The notes below the pieces were generated by a model. That model worked only from the letters and a program-made list of their open reading frames with translations. It was not told where the DNA came from and did no database searches. The position numbers and the translations under genes were made by a program. DNA of 64,000 nt from Sphaerolaimus hirsutus (Eukaryota; Nematoda; Chromadorea; Monhysterida; Sphaerolaimidae). The stretch lies in assembly GCA_964036195.1 (NCBI GenBank), contig OZ038459.1, positions 9,359,206-9,423,205 on the forward strand, given 5' to 3'. Below, in pieces: positions 32,970-44,024 of this stretch; within the stretch, counting starts at the first letter, position 1, and every line of letters begins with the position of its first letter.

Positions 32970-33171
32970 TTTTGATATTTGAATATTTTGTGATTGTGTT
33001 CTTTCTCAAATTGTATCTCTCACCTTTTGTAAACAAATCTTAATGTGTGTTTGTGATAAGTGCACTTGTGTGAAACCATTTTGTGTGATCTTGTGTGATG
33101 TGTTTTTTATTACTCTTTCTCATATCTTTTCTGATTATTCGTGGTCATATAATCTTTGTTTGCCCCCGAGG

Positions 33172-33343
33172 AGTTAAGTAGATGTATTTGGGTAGATTAT
33201 GTAAACCCGCAATTATTATGTTTCAATGATTGTTGATTAGGGCTCACTTTGGTTGTGTACTCAGATCAGTTCAGTCTAATAAAGTCCCAGTATACAAACT
33301 CGGACCCGGGGTTGAGGGACCCCCTCCTAAGTCCCTCCAAACT
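33172..33343 (+). repeat. Gypsy 3' LTR
   Basis: 172 bp, colinear with 15118-15289. The interval 32970-33171 is the short 3' untranslated part of the element. The preceding purine run is weak (CCCCGAGG). Confidence 0.9.
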
Positions 33344-34010
33344 ATAGCATGCGGTCCGCCAAGTATACGTGATGTATCTTATTCCAGACGAGGGGTATTT
33401 CAAGGGGGTTTATTTTTCCTCAGCTCGAAAAGAACTGGGTGTATTTCGGGGGGGGGGGGGTAATTCAAGCGTGGCGGTATTTCGAGGAAAAACGGTACAT
33501 GTATGCTGACAAATAGTTTCATGACTGTTTTGCATTGTTTACGCTGATAAAAAATAATTCGCCGGTTCAACTTCAAAATTTCAACGAAATTTCATACCCA
33601 GATTCAGAAAGATTTTGAGTACAAAAAACGTTAAGTAAATTTTATTACTTTTACTCATGAGTAAACGCGAGAAAAATTATTGGGTATTGTTGAGAAATTT
33701 TTGCATCATTTTTCACTAAAAAAATCAGGGTATTCACCAGTACGCATACGTTTGAAATGGTTTGGCACAAGTTATAACAACTCCGAATTCAAAGCGGGTA
33801 TTTCGAGGAAATACGGCATGTTCAAATGAAATATCTGTGAAAGAACGGGGAAAATAGAACGGCAGCCTCCAATAGAAGGGCAGGTAAAGTAGTTGATGAA
33901 AAAATAAAACGGCGCTCTTCTATTAGAAGAAATACGGTTGAAATTCTTTGAAGTTTATTTTGTTTATCCGGGAATGGTTTTTCCATTTACCTACGTCAAT
34001 GGAGGCCATT
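33344..34010. other. R1 right end and repeat fragments, no gene
   Basis: 33344-33520 continues repeat R1 beyond the Gypsy insertion, with a G-run bounded by TATTTCGGG and TTTCGAGG. 33790-33935 holds two more pieces of the CCGTATTT/AATAGAAGG families. Nothing else is recognised. Confidence 0.45.
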
Positions 34011-34018
34011 CTCAGAAG

Positions 34019-35035
34019 TAGTGATGGAATGGCGCCATGGCGCTGGCGCCCTTAAATGGTGCCAAGGGGCGCCAACTAGGGCTCGAAACTCGATTTTTTT
34101 CAAACTCGAGTTCGAGTCGCAACCCAAAAATTTTTCCGGTCGAGTCGGCGAGTCGAGTCGGTCGAGTTAGTGAAAAGTCGAGTCGAGTCAGTCAAAAATC
34201 TCGAGTCTCGAGTCGAGTCGGATGTGTTACATTTTGGAATGATGCTTGCAGAAATTTCAGATACTGGTTTCTCTACCAAAGTTTTCACACACACTTAATG
34301 ACTTCTAATGCCAACAGTTCATTTTGGTATCAAGATATAGCAAAACTATAACTTTTTGTCACACATTTTCACTCTCTTGATGTTGCCACAAAAAAGTTGC
34401 ATAAAAAACCAGCCTGGCAATGGAAAAACAACATATTTTATTGACCCAGTTTTTATGATATGTCACAAATATTCTGTAGAATTGCATAGCAATCAGAAAC
34501 TCAACTTTAGACATCATTCTATGCATACAGCAGACCAATTAATGATATATTTTGCATTTGGCGTCGAAATGCGCGATTGCGCGCAAAAATTTTGAAAAAT
34601 ATGTTTAAAAATTCATATTAAATTAGATATCTTTGACATGATTCAATGGTGAACCCCGACTCGAAATTTGCCAAAATTTCGAGTCGAGTCAGGCCAAAAC
34701 TTCGAGTCTCGAGTTTGGGCCATATTTTTCCGGTCGAGTCTGTCGAGCCGAGTCGGTACCCAGTTTTATCCTCGAGTCACGAGTCGAGTCGAGTCGAGTC
34801 GAGTCGAGTTCGAGCCCTAGCGCCAACGCCATGATGGAATGGATTTTGGCGCCTGGCGCCATTGTTTCTGGCGCCCTTTGGCGCCCGGCGCCATTTTTTC
34901 AGATGGCGCCATGGCGCCATTGGCGACTGGCGCTATTTTCTCTGGCGCCCTTTGGCGCCCGGCGCCAATTTTTCTAGTGGCGCCATGGCGCCATTGGCGC
35001 CTGGCGCCATTGTTCCTGGCGCTTTTCCATCACTA
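34019..35035. mobile_element. hAT-like MITE M2 (GGCGCC family), contains M3
   Basis: Ends TAGTGATGG and CCATCACTA, flanked by CTCAGAAG (34011-34018) and CACAGAAG (35036-35043), seven of eight matching. The parts outside M3 are rich in GGCGCC and CTGGCGCC motifs. Relatives: 36493-36622, pieces near 5235, 51265-51470 and both flanks of M14. Confidence 0.75.
34077..34819. mobile_element. hAT-like MITE M3 (GAGTC family), nested in M2
   Basis: Ends TAGGGCTCGAAACTCG and CGAGTTCGAGCCCTA with perfect 8-bp duplication GCGCCAAC (34069-34076 and 34820-34827). Both subterminal regions are arrays of GAGTC, inverted with respect to each other. The core contains TTGCGCGCAAAAATTTTG. Confidence 0.85.
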
Positions 35036-35268
35036 CACAGAAGCAACAACTGCAAATTTATCAGGCGATACGATCACCATGCGCAGATTGTTCGATCTGA
35101 TAATTAGTGAAAACAACACAACAACGATACGAATACGGCAGAGGTAGAGTATTTATTTACATCGCTTACACTTAAAAACGATACCAAAAACGACTGCAAA
35201 TCAAAAATCACCAAAGGACCACTTTCTCATTGCGAAATCACCGAAATACGCAAAAAATACTGTCAAAA

Positions 35269-38200
35269 ATGCATGCATCACTGCTAATCTTGACAGCGCT
35301 GGTATCATTGGCTCAGTGCCAAGACTTGGCTGCCCTCACAAGTTTGTTCAGCGGCGTCGGCGGCGGCGGCGGCTTTCCCGACATCAGCAAGCTGGGCAAC
35401 CTGGCCAATCTGGGCAAGTTGAGCGACCTATCCAGGTGACAATCCCAGACACTGTAAAATGCCCTGTAAAATGTCAAATGTCATGCAAAGTGGCAAAAGT
35501 CGTGTAAAATACCCTGCAAAATGGATACCGAATTGCCATTTTGCAGTGCTTTTCACACGACTTTTGCCATTTTGCATGACATTTGACATTTGACAGGGCA
35601 TTTTACAGGGTCTGGGACTGCCCCAGTTTGACAAATCTCGGCGGCGGCGGCATTCCCGGACTGACTGGAGGTTCCGCTACTGGAAGCTCGCCGCAGGATT
35701 GCAACAAGAAATACGGATCTAACCCGAGGTCAGATTTTTGAGTTACGACGAAGTGAGCTGTGGAAAGATCTGGCGAGGCGATACGCACGCGTGCATACAT
35801 TTACCGTATTTCCTCGAAATACCTTTCCCCTTGTTTAACCCCCCCCCCCCCTCAAAATTTCCACTCTGAAAAAAAAAAACCCCGGGGGGGTAATTCGAGG
35901 AAAGACGGTATTTAATTATGTACCGTATTTCCTCGAAATACCCCCCTCGTTTAACCCCCCCCCCCCACTCTCGAGACCACTATGAAACAATCACCCCCCC
36001 TCGAAATCCCCTCCCCCCAGATTGAGTGTAAAGAGAACGCACATGACAAATACTGCAGTTTGTGTTCTGCGTAGTGCAGAACACACGTTAAAACAATGTC
36101 GTAATCACGTTAGAACAGTGTTTATACCATCCACGTACTACTATTAGTCTACAGGAGTCTATACATGTCAGTTATTGATGCATTTTTCTACCCCAGTGTA
36201 CATCACAAACGACGATTTTGTACTAGGATTTGAAAAAATTTCTGGCGAAATAATACCCCCCTCGAAATACCGCCCCCTCGTCTAACCCCCCCCCCCTCTC
36301 GGGACCACTATGAAACATCAAACAATCACCCCCCGAGGGGTATTTCGAGGAAATACGGTAGGTAAATAAACAACCATTTGAAAAATACAGAAAGTCAACC
36401 CCGAAGGCATAAATGAAAACAAAAAAAAAACAATGGAGATAATTTGTGAGTTGGGTAGAAAAATCAGTGAAAATGTTGGGTGGGGAAACTGTTAGTGATG
36501 GAATGACGTCACAGAGCTGGCGCCGGAGGGAGTCCCCAAATATCGTGTTTTCTCTGCTGGTGTCGTTGGCTCCAGGCGCACTTTCTGGATAGCGCTCTTT
36601 TTCTGGCGCTTTTTCATCACTAGTAACCAGAGTTGGAAAAACGTATTTACGTTTACCCGAAATACCCGGTTATTCGGGTATTTATACTTACGTTTACGTT
36701 TACGTTTTCCAAAAATACCATTACGTTTTGTTACGTTTTCCTGGCACAATTACCCGGGTACCAGAGAAAACGTAAAAATCCAGCTACACAAAACCACGCA
36801 TCTGTAAAATGTGCTCTATTACCGCAGTCACATATTGATTTTGTGTAAATAGCTATACCACTGCACCTAAATAATGCCAATTAAGTTGTGTAATTGTCTT
36901 TTTGACAGTGAAAATATTGTAAATAAATGCAACCAATGAATTGTAAATGTAATCAATGTGTCAATTTTGGAATATGAAGAGTGTCTAGGAATGTGTTACC
37001 TATAAATACAAGCAGAAAAGTGGAATGTGTGTAGGGTTCAAACGATATATCGTATCGAATATCGAATATCGGATATCGACCATTTTTTCATATCGAATAT
37101 CGAATATCGATATCGAAAATTTTGAAAAAATATCGAATATCGATATCGAAAATTTTGAAAAAATATCGAATATCGATATCGAATATCGACCATTTTTTCG
37201 ATATATCGAACCTGTATTGTGTCCCTAAATTAAGTTATCATTTTCATTTTGACATATTTATGATTGATCTGATTTGCTTATAGTATTGTATCTGATGAGT
37301 AAAAGTACAGTATTTATAATGTTATTTTTGTTGGAGTGCTAAATTTGGAGCTAGAAAATGCTGATATGCTATTTTTTGCAACATGCCATTAAGCAATTAG
37401 GTTATAAGTATGAACTGTAATATCTACCAATTGTTATTTGTCTGATACACTTTGGTTCATTATGTTTTTCTTCCATGTTCTACTTTTGACTGATGTAAAC
37501 CTTTTTAAATCACATGTAACATTCACATTTCAGTAAAGAGATGATTAACCATGTGTGCAACCACATGAAAATACAATATGCCACTTGAAATATGCCTTGC
37601 TACACCAAAAGCAAATCGCAATATCGAATATCGAAAATATCGAAATATCGAATATCGAATATCGACCATTTTTCAATATCGAATATCGAATATCGATATC
37701 GAGGTTCCATATCGTATCGATATCGAATATCGAGTTTCAGAAAAAAATATCGAATATCGAATATCGATATCGAAAAGTCATATCGTTTGAACCCTAAATG
37801 TGTGTATGTATTTCTGTTGTGGATTTTACAATCATTCACTGTTTTGTTTTATTCATATCCTGCTGAAGTTTTGCTGTAATGTAATTTTTCATGAAGAAGT
37901 GTGCTAATCCATGTGTTTGCTAAACTGCATGGCCATCAGCACCAACATTTAAATAAACAAATAGACCAACATTCTAATAAGTTTTTTTTGTTTGCTATGA
38001 AATGTAAGTGAAAAATGTGGATGGAAATTATGTAGGTATACATTGTTGAAAATGTCACAACAATGGTTTTTTCAGAAGCTCTGCTCATATGGGGCACTTC
38101 TTGAAATTTTTACGTTTACGTTTTATTTTACGTTTTCCCCGGTATTTTAAAAATACCTTACGTTTTAGTATTTATACTTTTGATTTGGAAAACGTATTTA

Positions 38201-41200
38201 CGTTTACGTTTACGTTTTTCAAAAATACCAGTATTTGTACAACTCTGCTAGTAACTGCGCCTGATCTAAATATTCATGACGTTAAAGCGGGAATTAGAGC
38301 TCAGCGTCGATTCGACGTGAAATGACGACGTGAAATGATGTCGTGAAATTAATTACACAAGTGTGGATCATGCTACAGGTCTACAATTTTCTAAGGATAA
38401 TATATGAATCAATACCTTAATCGTGTCCAATACTGAGTGTTATCAGCCACAACTAGAGCGAATTGAAAAATTCAATTTTTATCATTTCACATCATCATCA
38501 TTTCACGTCACAGTGTCAGGGAACAACTTGACATTTCACGTCAGACTTTTGCAAGCAATAGTCTGACGTGAAATGTCAAGTTGTTCCCTGACGTAAAATG
38601 ATGACGTGGAATGATAAAAATTGAATTTTTCAATTCGTTCTAGTTGTGGCTGATAACACTCAGTATTGGACACGATTAAGGTATTGATTCATATATTATC
38701 CTTAGAAAATTGTAGACCCGTAGCTAGGGTTCAAACGATATGACTTTTCGATATCGATATTCGATATTTTTTTCTGAAACTCGATATTCGATATCGATAC
38801 GATATGGAACCTCGATATCGATATTCGATATTCGATATTGAAAAATGGTCGATATTCAATATTCGATATTTCGATATTTTCGATATTCGATATTGCGATT
38901 TGCTTTTGGTGTAGCAAGGCATATTTCAAGTGGCATATTGTATTTTCATGTGGTTGCACACATGGTTAATCATCTCTTTACTGAAATGTGAATGTTACAT
39001 GTGATTTAAAAAGGTTTACATCAGTCAAAAGTAGAACATGGAAGAAAAACATAATGAACCAAAGTGTATCAGACAAATAACAATTGGTAGATATTACAGT
39101 TCATACTTATAACCTAATTGCTTAATGGCATGTTGCAAAAAATAGCATATCAGCATTTTCTAGCTCCAAATTTAGCACTCCAACAAAAATAACATTATAA
39201 AATACTGTACTTTTACTCATCAGATACAATACTATAAGCAAATCAGATCAATCATAAATATGTCAAAATGAAAATGATAACTTAATTTAGGGACACAATA
39301 CAGGTTCGATATATCGAAAAAATGGTCGATATTCGATATCGATATTCGATATTTTTTCAAAATTTTCGATATCGATATTCGATATTCGATATTTTTTCAA
39401 AATTTTCGATATCGATATTCGATATTCGATATGAAAAAATGGTCGATATCCGATATTCGATATTCGATACGATATATCGTTTGAACCCTACCCGTAGCAT
39501 GATCCACACTCGTGTAATTAATTTCACGACATCATTCCACGTCGTCATTTCACGTCGAATCGACGCTGAGCTCTAATTCCCGCTTTAAAGTGACGGTAAA
39601 AACCACTTAAACTCACATCATAAAACTGAATTAATTTTGGGTATCACTCCGATGACCAACGAACAAAACCCTCTATTCACACGCAGATGCCAAGGAAAGC
39701 TGGATTCGAGCGTGATAGTCAGTGGTTTGGCGTCAAAGTCCGGCCTCCCACTGGACATGTTCGCGGGCGGCGGCACCCCGGCGGACATGTGCGCACAGAG
39801 ACAAGAGGAGAACACTTGGGACACTCTGATGAAGGCTATCAGGACGGGCAAAATTAACAACGCGGCAGTGTGCAAGTACGTGCACTCTGACTTTTTACGC
39901 ACATTGGAGAGTGCAACTGCTGATTCCGAACACAGATTCTCTATCAGAGAAACACAAATAAATGTAGAAGAAACTAGCAAAAATAACAAACAGGTACAAG
40001 GCGCTTTTGGCGCTAATGTTTACGCTAGTGCCAGTCGCCAAAAACGTGATGGTAAAATGGCGCCAAGCGTCACGGCGCTTTCTGAGACTGTGGCGCCACA
40101 GAAATTTAGCGCCAAGGCGCTTCTACATTACTATTCAACTAACAACTCTCTTGCCACTATTTACGTCGCGGTATAGCGAACAATAAACATTCATTCAGGG
40201 CGGCTATTAACAAGGAGAAGCGAGAGTGCGAGCGCAACCTGAAGACAATGTGCGAATTGCTGAACAGTAACACCCAACTATCCATGCAGTCTATGTGAGT
40301 CGTACTTACATGCAATGAATGGCGCCCTTAAAGATAAACCTGGGGTCCATTCCGCAAGTGGAAAAGTAAAAAAAACCATCTGAGAAGTGAAGTTAACTTC
40401 TTACTTTACACTTCACTCAGGCTTAAACTTTTTACATGCCATTTCATTTCTCACTTCTTCATTTTATCTTACGTCTCTACTTGCGGCAGAGGTATCTTGA
40501 ATTTAGACCCTCCGAGTGGTTGGATAGATAGCTGAGCGGCCTTCGGGATCGGGATAGATAGATAGCTGGAAAAAATTTGGAGGGGGGGGGGGGTTGGGGG
40601 GGGTTGTGGTGTTCGATATATAGGTAGGCTATTTCAGGGTGTAGAAGGAATAAAATGGAGAAAAATCGCTAAAAGTAGGTGTAAAAAAGCTCAAAATCGG
40701 TATATGAGAGCATATAGTACTAAAAATAGCTGAAAATAGGAACAACAACTAGTATTTTGGAGGTGAAAATGTATAAAAAGGTATGAAAAATATCGATTTT
40801 GAGCGAAAATTGGGGTATAGTTTCTCAAAAAGCGCTCCAGATAGGTAGATAGCTGAGCGATTTGGGGGGAGGGGTTAGGGGGTAGTAGCCCAAAATTTTG
40901 CCCCCGGGATAGATAGATAGCTGAGCGGCCTTCAGGATAGATAGATAGCTGGGCGGTTTGGGGGGGGGGGTAACCCCACCATTGGATACCCCTGACTTGC
41001 GGAATTGGCGTCAGGTCCCAGTCCCAGAGCCTGTGATACATATAATGCCAAATGTCCCACCCACAGTAGTTGGAAATCTCGGTTGTCAACTAGTGTGCGT
41101 ATGGCCAATATGTCGAAAGTCATGTAAAATGGCAAAAAAAAAACTTTTTTACTGGCCATTTGACACTTTGTCACACATTTAACATGTGACATGTCTGGAA

Positions 41201-41638
41201 GTGGCCCCAGAGCGAGACTTACACACTACCCCCCATTTGCAGCTTGGACCCGTGCCTGGCCAAGCTGGTGTTCAACGGCGCGTCGAAGTCAAAAGCGGAC
41301 AAGACGCTCGAGCGCGCCTGCCAGCAGATCGGCGACACGGCCAGCGGCAAGTCGGACGCCACCGGCCTGGTGCCAATCCCAGACCCTGTGAATTGCCCTG
41401 TCAAATGTCAAATGTCACGCAAAGTGTCAAAAGTCATGTGAAATGCCCTGCAAAATGGCAACTCGGTTGCCATTTTGCAGGGCATTTTACATGACTTTTG
41501 ACACGTTGCATGACACTTGACATTTTACAGGGCATTTTACAGGGTCTGAGACTGCCCCAGATCGACACGCTTGTCGGGGGTGGCAGGGATCTGGCCGGGG
41601 CGGCCGTTGTTAATAAGTTGCTGTCTGGCGCCGGGTAG
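35269..41638 (+). CDS. Six-exon gene, secreted Cys-containing protein of unknown family
   Basis: Exons 35269-35435, 35627-35728, 39687-39875, 40199-40294, 41243-41369 and 41561-41638 join in frame to 252 residues plus stop. The phases are 2, 2, 2, 2 and 0, with GT-AG at every junction. Residues 1-18 are a signal peptide (cleavage after QC or at CQ|D). The next 60 residues are Gly/Leu-rich with two GGGG blocks. The rest is mostly helical with eight cysteines, suggesting disulfides and secretion. I recognise no family. Introns 1 and 5 are both 191 nt and are related inverted-repeat elements (introner-like). Intron 2 (35729-39686) is filled by MITEs, and intron 4 carries M8 and another introner relative. 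Intron 3 is short and rich in GGCGCC motifs. Confidence 0.7.
35436..35626 (+). mobile_element. Introner-like intron 1 (191 nt)
   Basis: The whole intron is one imperfect palindrome. It starts GTGACAATCCCAGACACTG and ends TCTGGGACTGCCCCAG, with the arms meeting near 35531. The terminal inverted repeat supplies both the GT and the AG. By eye it is about 85% identical, without gaps, to intron 5 (41370-41560). The flanking exon bases are AG|GT-like. No clear target duplication is visible in the exons. Confidence 0.8.
35806..36360. repeat. Two CCGTATTTCCTCG MITE copies in intron 2
   Basis: A short copy (about 35806-35911) and a longer one (about 35923-36358) each begin ACCGTATTTCCTCGAAATAC and end with the inverse CGAGGAAATACGG. 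The interiors consist of C-runs and TCGAAAT blocks. Confidence 0.6.
36493..36622. mobile_element. Short TAGTGATGG MITE
   Basis: 130 bp with ends TAGTGATGGAATGACG and TTTTTCATCACTA and GGCGC motifs inside. I could not match an 8-bp duplication. The M4 element inserted right at its right edge. Confidence 0.5.
36628..38247. mobile_element. hAT-like MITE M4 (TTTACG family), contains M5
   Basis: Ends CAGAGTTGGAAAAACG and a matching ACAACTCTG, flanked by perfect CTAGTAAC (36620-36627 and 38248-38255). Subterminal arrays are TTTACG/GTTTAC repeats. It is closely related in its ends to the element at 49567. Confidence 0.85.
37032..37796. mobile_element. hAT-like MITE M5 (ATCGAATATCG family), nested in M4
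   Basis: Ends TAGGGTTCAAACGATAT and CGTTTGAACCCTA with perfect 8-bp duplication AATGTGTG (37024-37031 and 37797-37804). Subterminal arrays of ATCGAATATCGATATC flank a unique core of about 400 bp. Its siblings are M7 (opposite orientation) and M14. Confidence 0.88.
38286..39584. mobile_element. piggyBac-like MITE, contains M7
   Basis: Inverted arms start AGCGGGAATTAGAGCTCAGC and end with its complement, with TTAA on both sides (38282-38285 and 39585-39588). Inner arms contain repeated TTTCACGTCA motifs. The ends resemble the 5577-5998 element. Confidence 0.7.
38725..39490. mobile_element. hAT-like MITE M7 (ATCGAATATCG family)
   Basis: Same family as M5 in the opposite orientation, with duplication CCCGTAGC (38717-38724 and 39491-39498). 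M5 and M7 lie about 1 kb apart in the same intron and could pair in the transcript. Confidence 0.88.
40487..40994. mobile_element. hAT-like MITE M8 (CTATCTAT family) in intron 4
   Basis: Ends CAGAGGTATCTTGAA and TTGGATACCCCTG, with perfect duplication ACTTGCGG (40479-40486 and 40995-41002). It is the reverse orientation of the M1 family, with GATAGATAG blocks and a G-run near 40582-40606. Confidence 0.85.
41011..41210 (+). mobile_element. Degenerate introner relative inside intron 4
   Basis: The left end GGTCCCAGTCCCAGAGCCTGT and the right end ACATGTCTGGAAGTGGCCCCAG match the termini of the 191-nt introns. AGTCATGTAAAATGGC lies between them. It is about 30 nt from the exon 5 acceptor and may be the original 3' part of this intron. 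Confidence 0.5.
41370..41560 (+). mobile_element. Introner-like intron 5 (191 nt)
   Basis: The exact intron between exons 5 and 6 (phase 0). It starts GTGCCAATCCCAGACCCTG and ends GGTCTGAGACTGCCCCAG, fully palindromic around about 41465. It has the same length and architecture as intron 1 of this gene, so both introns come from one element family. Confidence 0.82.
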
Positions 41639-42960
41639 ACAAATGTTTATATTGTTTTTGTTTTGTATGATTTGTTTTTTAAATGGGATTGCTGAAATGA
41701 GTGAGTTTTTGTGTTGTCATACCGAGTGAACTTCGCAGGTATTTCTTCTCTTACTTATCACTGACATGTATTTGTAAATGTGCTCGCCACCTCAGTTTCA
41801 TTTGGCATTGCTGTTGTGTATTTACGTAATTTTCAAATGAAAAATAGAAAATTGAGCACTCTTAACATTGTATTTTCCATCGTATCACGTGTACAAAAAC
41901 ATGTCAATAACAATTATTTTGAGAGAATTAAAATCATCGTTTGATCGCTAAATTGTGTGCATGTAAACATCTATGTATACGGCGACCGGCTTTCTAAATA
42001 TAAATATAATCTTTTTAAACCGTGAATTTCGATAAAACGATACACAGCACGGCTTCATTTGTTTTAATACAAGTGATGTCATATAGGCAAATAATGAAAA
42101 CGCGATTATTACGCCAGACACCCGTTTGCCGCACTAGCAAATGTGTCGAAATTACAGCAAATCCTTGAATAAGTCCCATCCCTATTGACCACATAAAAAC
42201 CTGCTCTGTCTTGGATGGGTGATGCTGATGAACATAAATTTTAGTTGAATTGAGGTACTGCAAACTTGAGCAAATTGTTAATGGAGGAACCGATTGGCAC
42301 AATCAATTGATTGCAAACTCTCTTGAAAATTCTGATAAAATAACACCACGCCATACCTCCAGTCAAAAAAAAACTGATTCAAAAATAGCCCCCCCTACCT
42401 GTGAACTTATTCGAGGATTTGCTGTAGATTTGAATTTAGCATAAATTCTTGTTGTGAGAAACTGTAAAAATGAAAGAATAAACAACCTTCTCTAACTTGA
42501 ATGGGTGAAATTCGGAATATGAATTTTTTTCTTTTCAAGTGGATAGTATGCAATGATGTTCAGAGATGATCCACATCTGTGGTGCATGACCTAATAGGCC
42601 TATTGTGCGGACGGGCGTCAATTTCGCAATTAGATCAGTGACAAAGAAGGGTGGTGAGTGGCTTAAAATTTAGTTAAAATTCGAGTGCTATGTTTGGTGT
42701 TCATGAATTTGTGTGACAATGTAAGGAGGGTTCAGAGGGGATTGACGTCCAAGATCGGGAGTGGCATTTAAGAAATTGTTCAGATCGTAAAGTTTTTCTC
42801 TGATTTTCCACAAAAATGGTCTAAAATACACCTGAATGCCATAAAAGTGGCATAAAAAAAACACTGGAGGTTTCCGACCACATGTCTTAGTGCAAAGTCA
42901 TATATTACTTTTTTATCATTGCCACTAATTTTTGTGGGATCGGGATTGGGGTCACGGGAC
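41639..42960. other. 3' flank, no gene recognised
   Basis: AT-rich, with scattered short frames only. 42600-42950 includes GATCGGGATTGG-type sequence that continues after M9 (43613-43700) and ends CTCGTTTGAACCATAG. M9 may therefore sit inside an older element of the M16 type. Confidence 0.4.
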
Positions 42961-43604
42961 TAGGGTTGGAAAAAAAACGTTTTTTTTTAACTCGATGTTT
43001 TTTTTAAAAGCTCCCAGATATGACCTAGTGTCAACATATATAGGTATATCAGACACTGGCAATACTCTGTGATGTTAAATATGACCATATAATGGCTGTG
43101 GAGCCATGGGATAGCATTATAAGTGGTGATTTGTGTCAAAAATATCCATTTTTGTCGACATATCGTTTGTATATCGCCTTATAGTCGAATGTTTGTGACT
43201 TCAGGTAAAGTTTGGCACGGAATGGTGATCAAACAAGGTTATAAAAGGAGGTTGTTACTTTGGGAGTGAAGTTACACACTGTGGAGGTACATGGAAGCAC
43301 ATTACCTCAATATTATATATTACAGCAACATATGTCGGCTTATTCACCCATGGTAGCACATAGAAATGGATGTTTTGATACTAAAAATGCAACAAAACCA
43401 ATGAAAACAACCACCAATGTCAATTTGTGTGTGAAATTGCGCGCTTGCGCGCAAAAATTTTGCAAAATACCTAGTGCTTAGTACTAAAAATTTCGGTCGA
43501 TGTTTTTTTAAAAAAAAAAAACATTTCGGACGTCATGTTTTTTTTATAAAAAAAACGTTGTTTTTTTTAAAAAAACGTTTAAAAAAAAACATCGGCCAAC
43601 CCTA
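42961..43604. mobile_element. hAT-like MITE M9 (AAAACGTTTT family)
   Basis: Ends TAGGGTTGGAAAAAAAACG and GGCCAACCCTA with perfect duplication CACGGGAC (42953-42960 and 43605-43612). Subterminal arrays are A-run/CG/T-run. The core includes TTGCGCGCTTGCGCGCAAAA and is homologous to the cores of M13 and M15. Confidence 0.88.
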
Positions 43605-44024
43605 CACGGGACACAGATTTGAAATTTTTTCGGGATCGGAACCGCTAAATACCGACAATTTTCCGAGATTCGGGATTGGGATCTCGTTTGAACCATAGTT
43701 GTAAGTTCACTTCACGCTTACCATCTATAACTTGGTTGGCACTAACCACTTTTCTTGTCAACTTGCGGAATTGGCCAGAGGTACTCAACGATACGATACA
43801 ATACAAATCAACATTGGCACTTAAATAGACGTTTCAACTTTTAAGAGTACAAACATAAATCAACAATATTTCCATACGGCTACAGTGATTGTGCCCGCGC
43901 AAAATTATAACTAAATTAGCGACAAAGCGATGCATTGCACTACCTGTACAATTTAATACTTTAGAAATTATCCATGGTATAATACATGCATTTATATATG
44001 TGCGTTGTGCTACCGCGGGCACAT
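43605..44024. other. Non-coding spacer
   Basis: The right part of a probable older element ends near 43700. The remainder is AT-rich with no recognised feature. Confidence 0.35.

Larger units (their letters stand above)
15118..33343 (+). mobile_element. Gypsy-type LTR retrotransposon, defective, split by BEL/Pao
   Basis: Paired 172-bp LTRs (15118-15289 and 33172-33343) start AGTTAAGTAG and end TCCAAACT, flanked by the 4-bp repeat ATAG (15114-15117 and 33344-33347). The related uninterrupted site near 5046 supports this duplication. The element without its nested insert is about 5.6 kb, a usual Gypsy size. Gene order is gag, protease, reverse transcriptase, RNase H, integrase. The LTRs differ at about six positions, so the insertion is older than the BEL element inside it. 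A TGGTGCCGCGAC string directly after the 5' LTR is the likely primer-binding site. Several inactivating changes are described under the coding parts. Confidence 0.9.

Noticed and set aside
37025-39576. Open frames rich in Ile, Ser, Tyr and Arg in the ATCGAATATCG sequence
   Set aside because: They are translations of the simple-sequence arrays of M5, M7 and M14, not genes.
13426-41560. CRISPR array or prokaryotic operon signals
   Set aside because: Direct repeats here are transposon arrays, LTRs and minisatellites. Genes are spliced and eukaryotic, so such features are not expected or seen.
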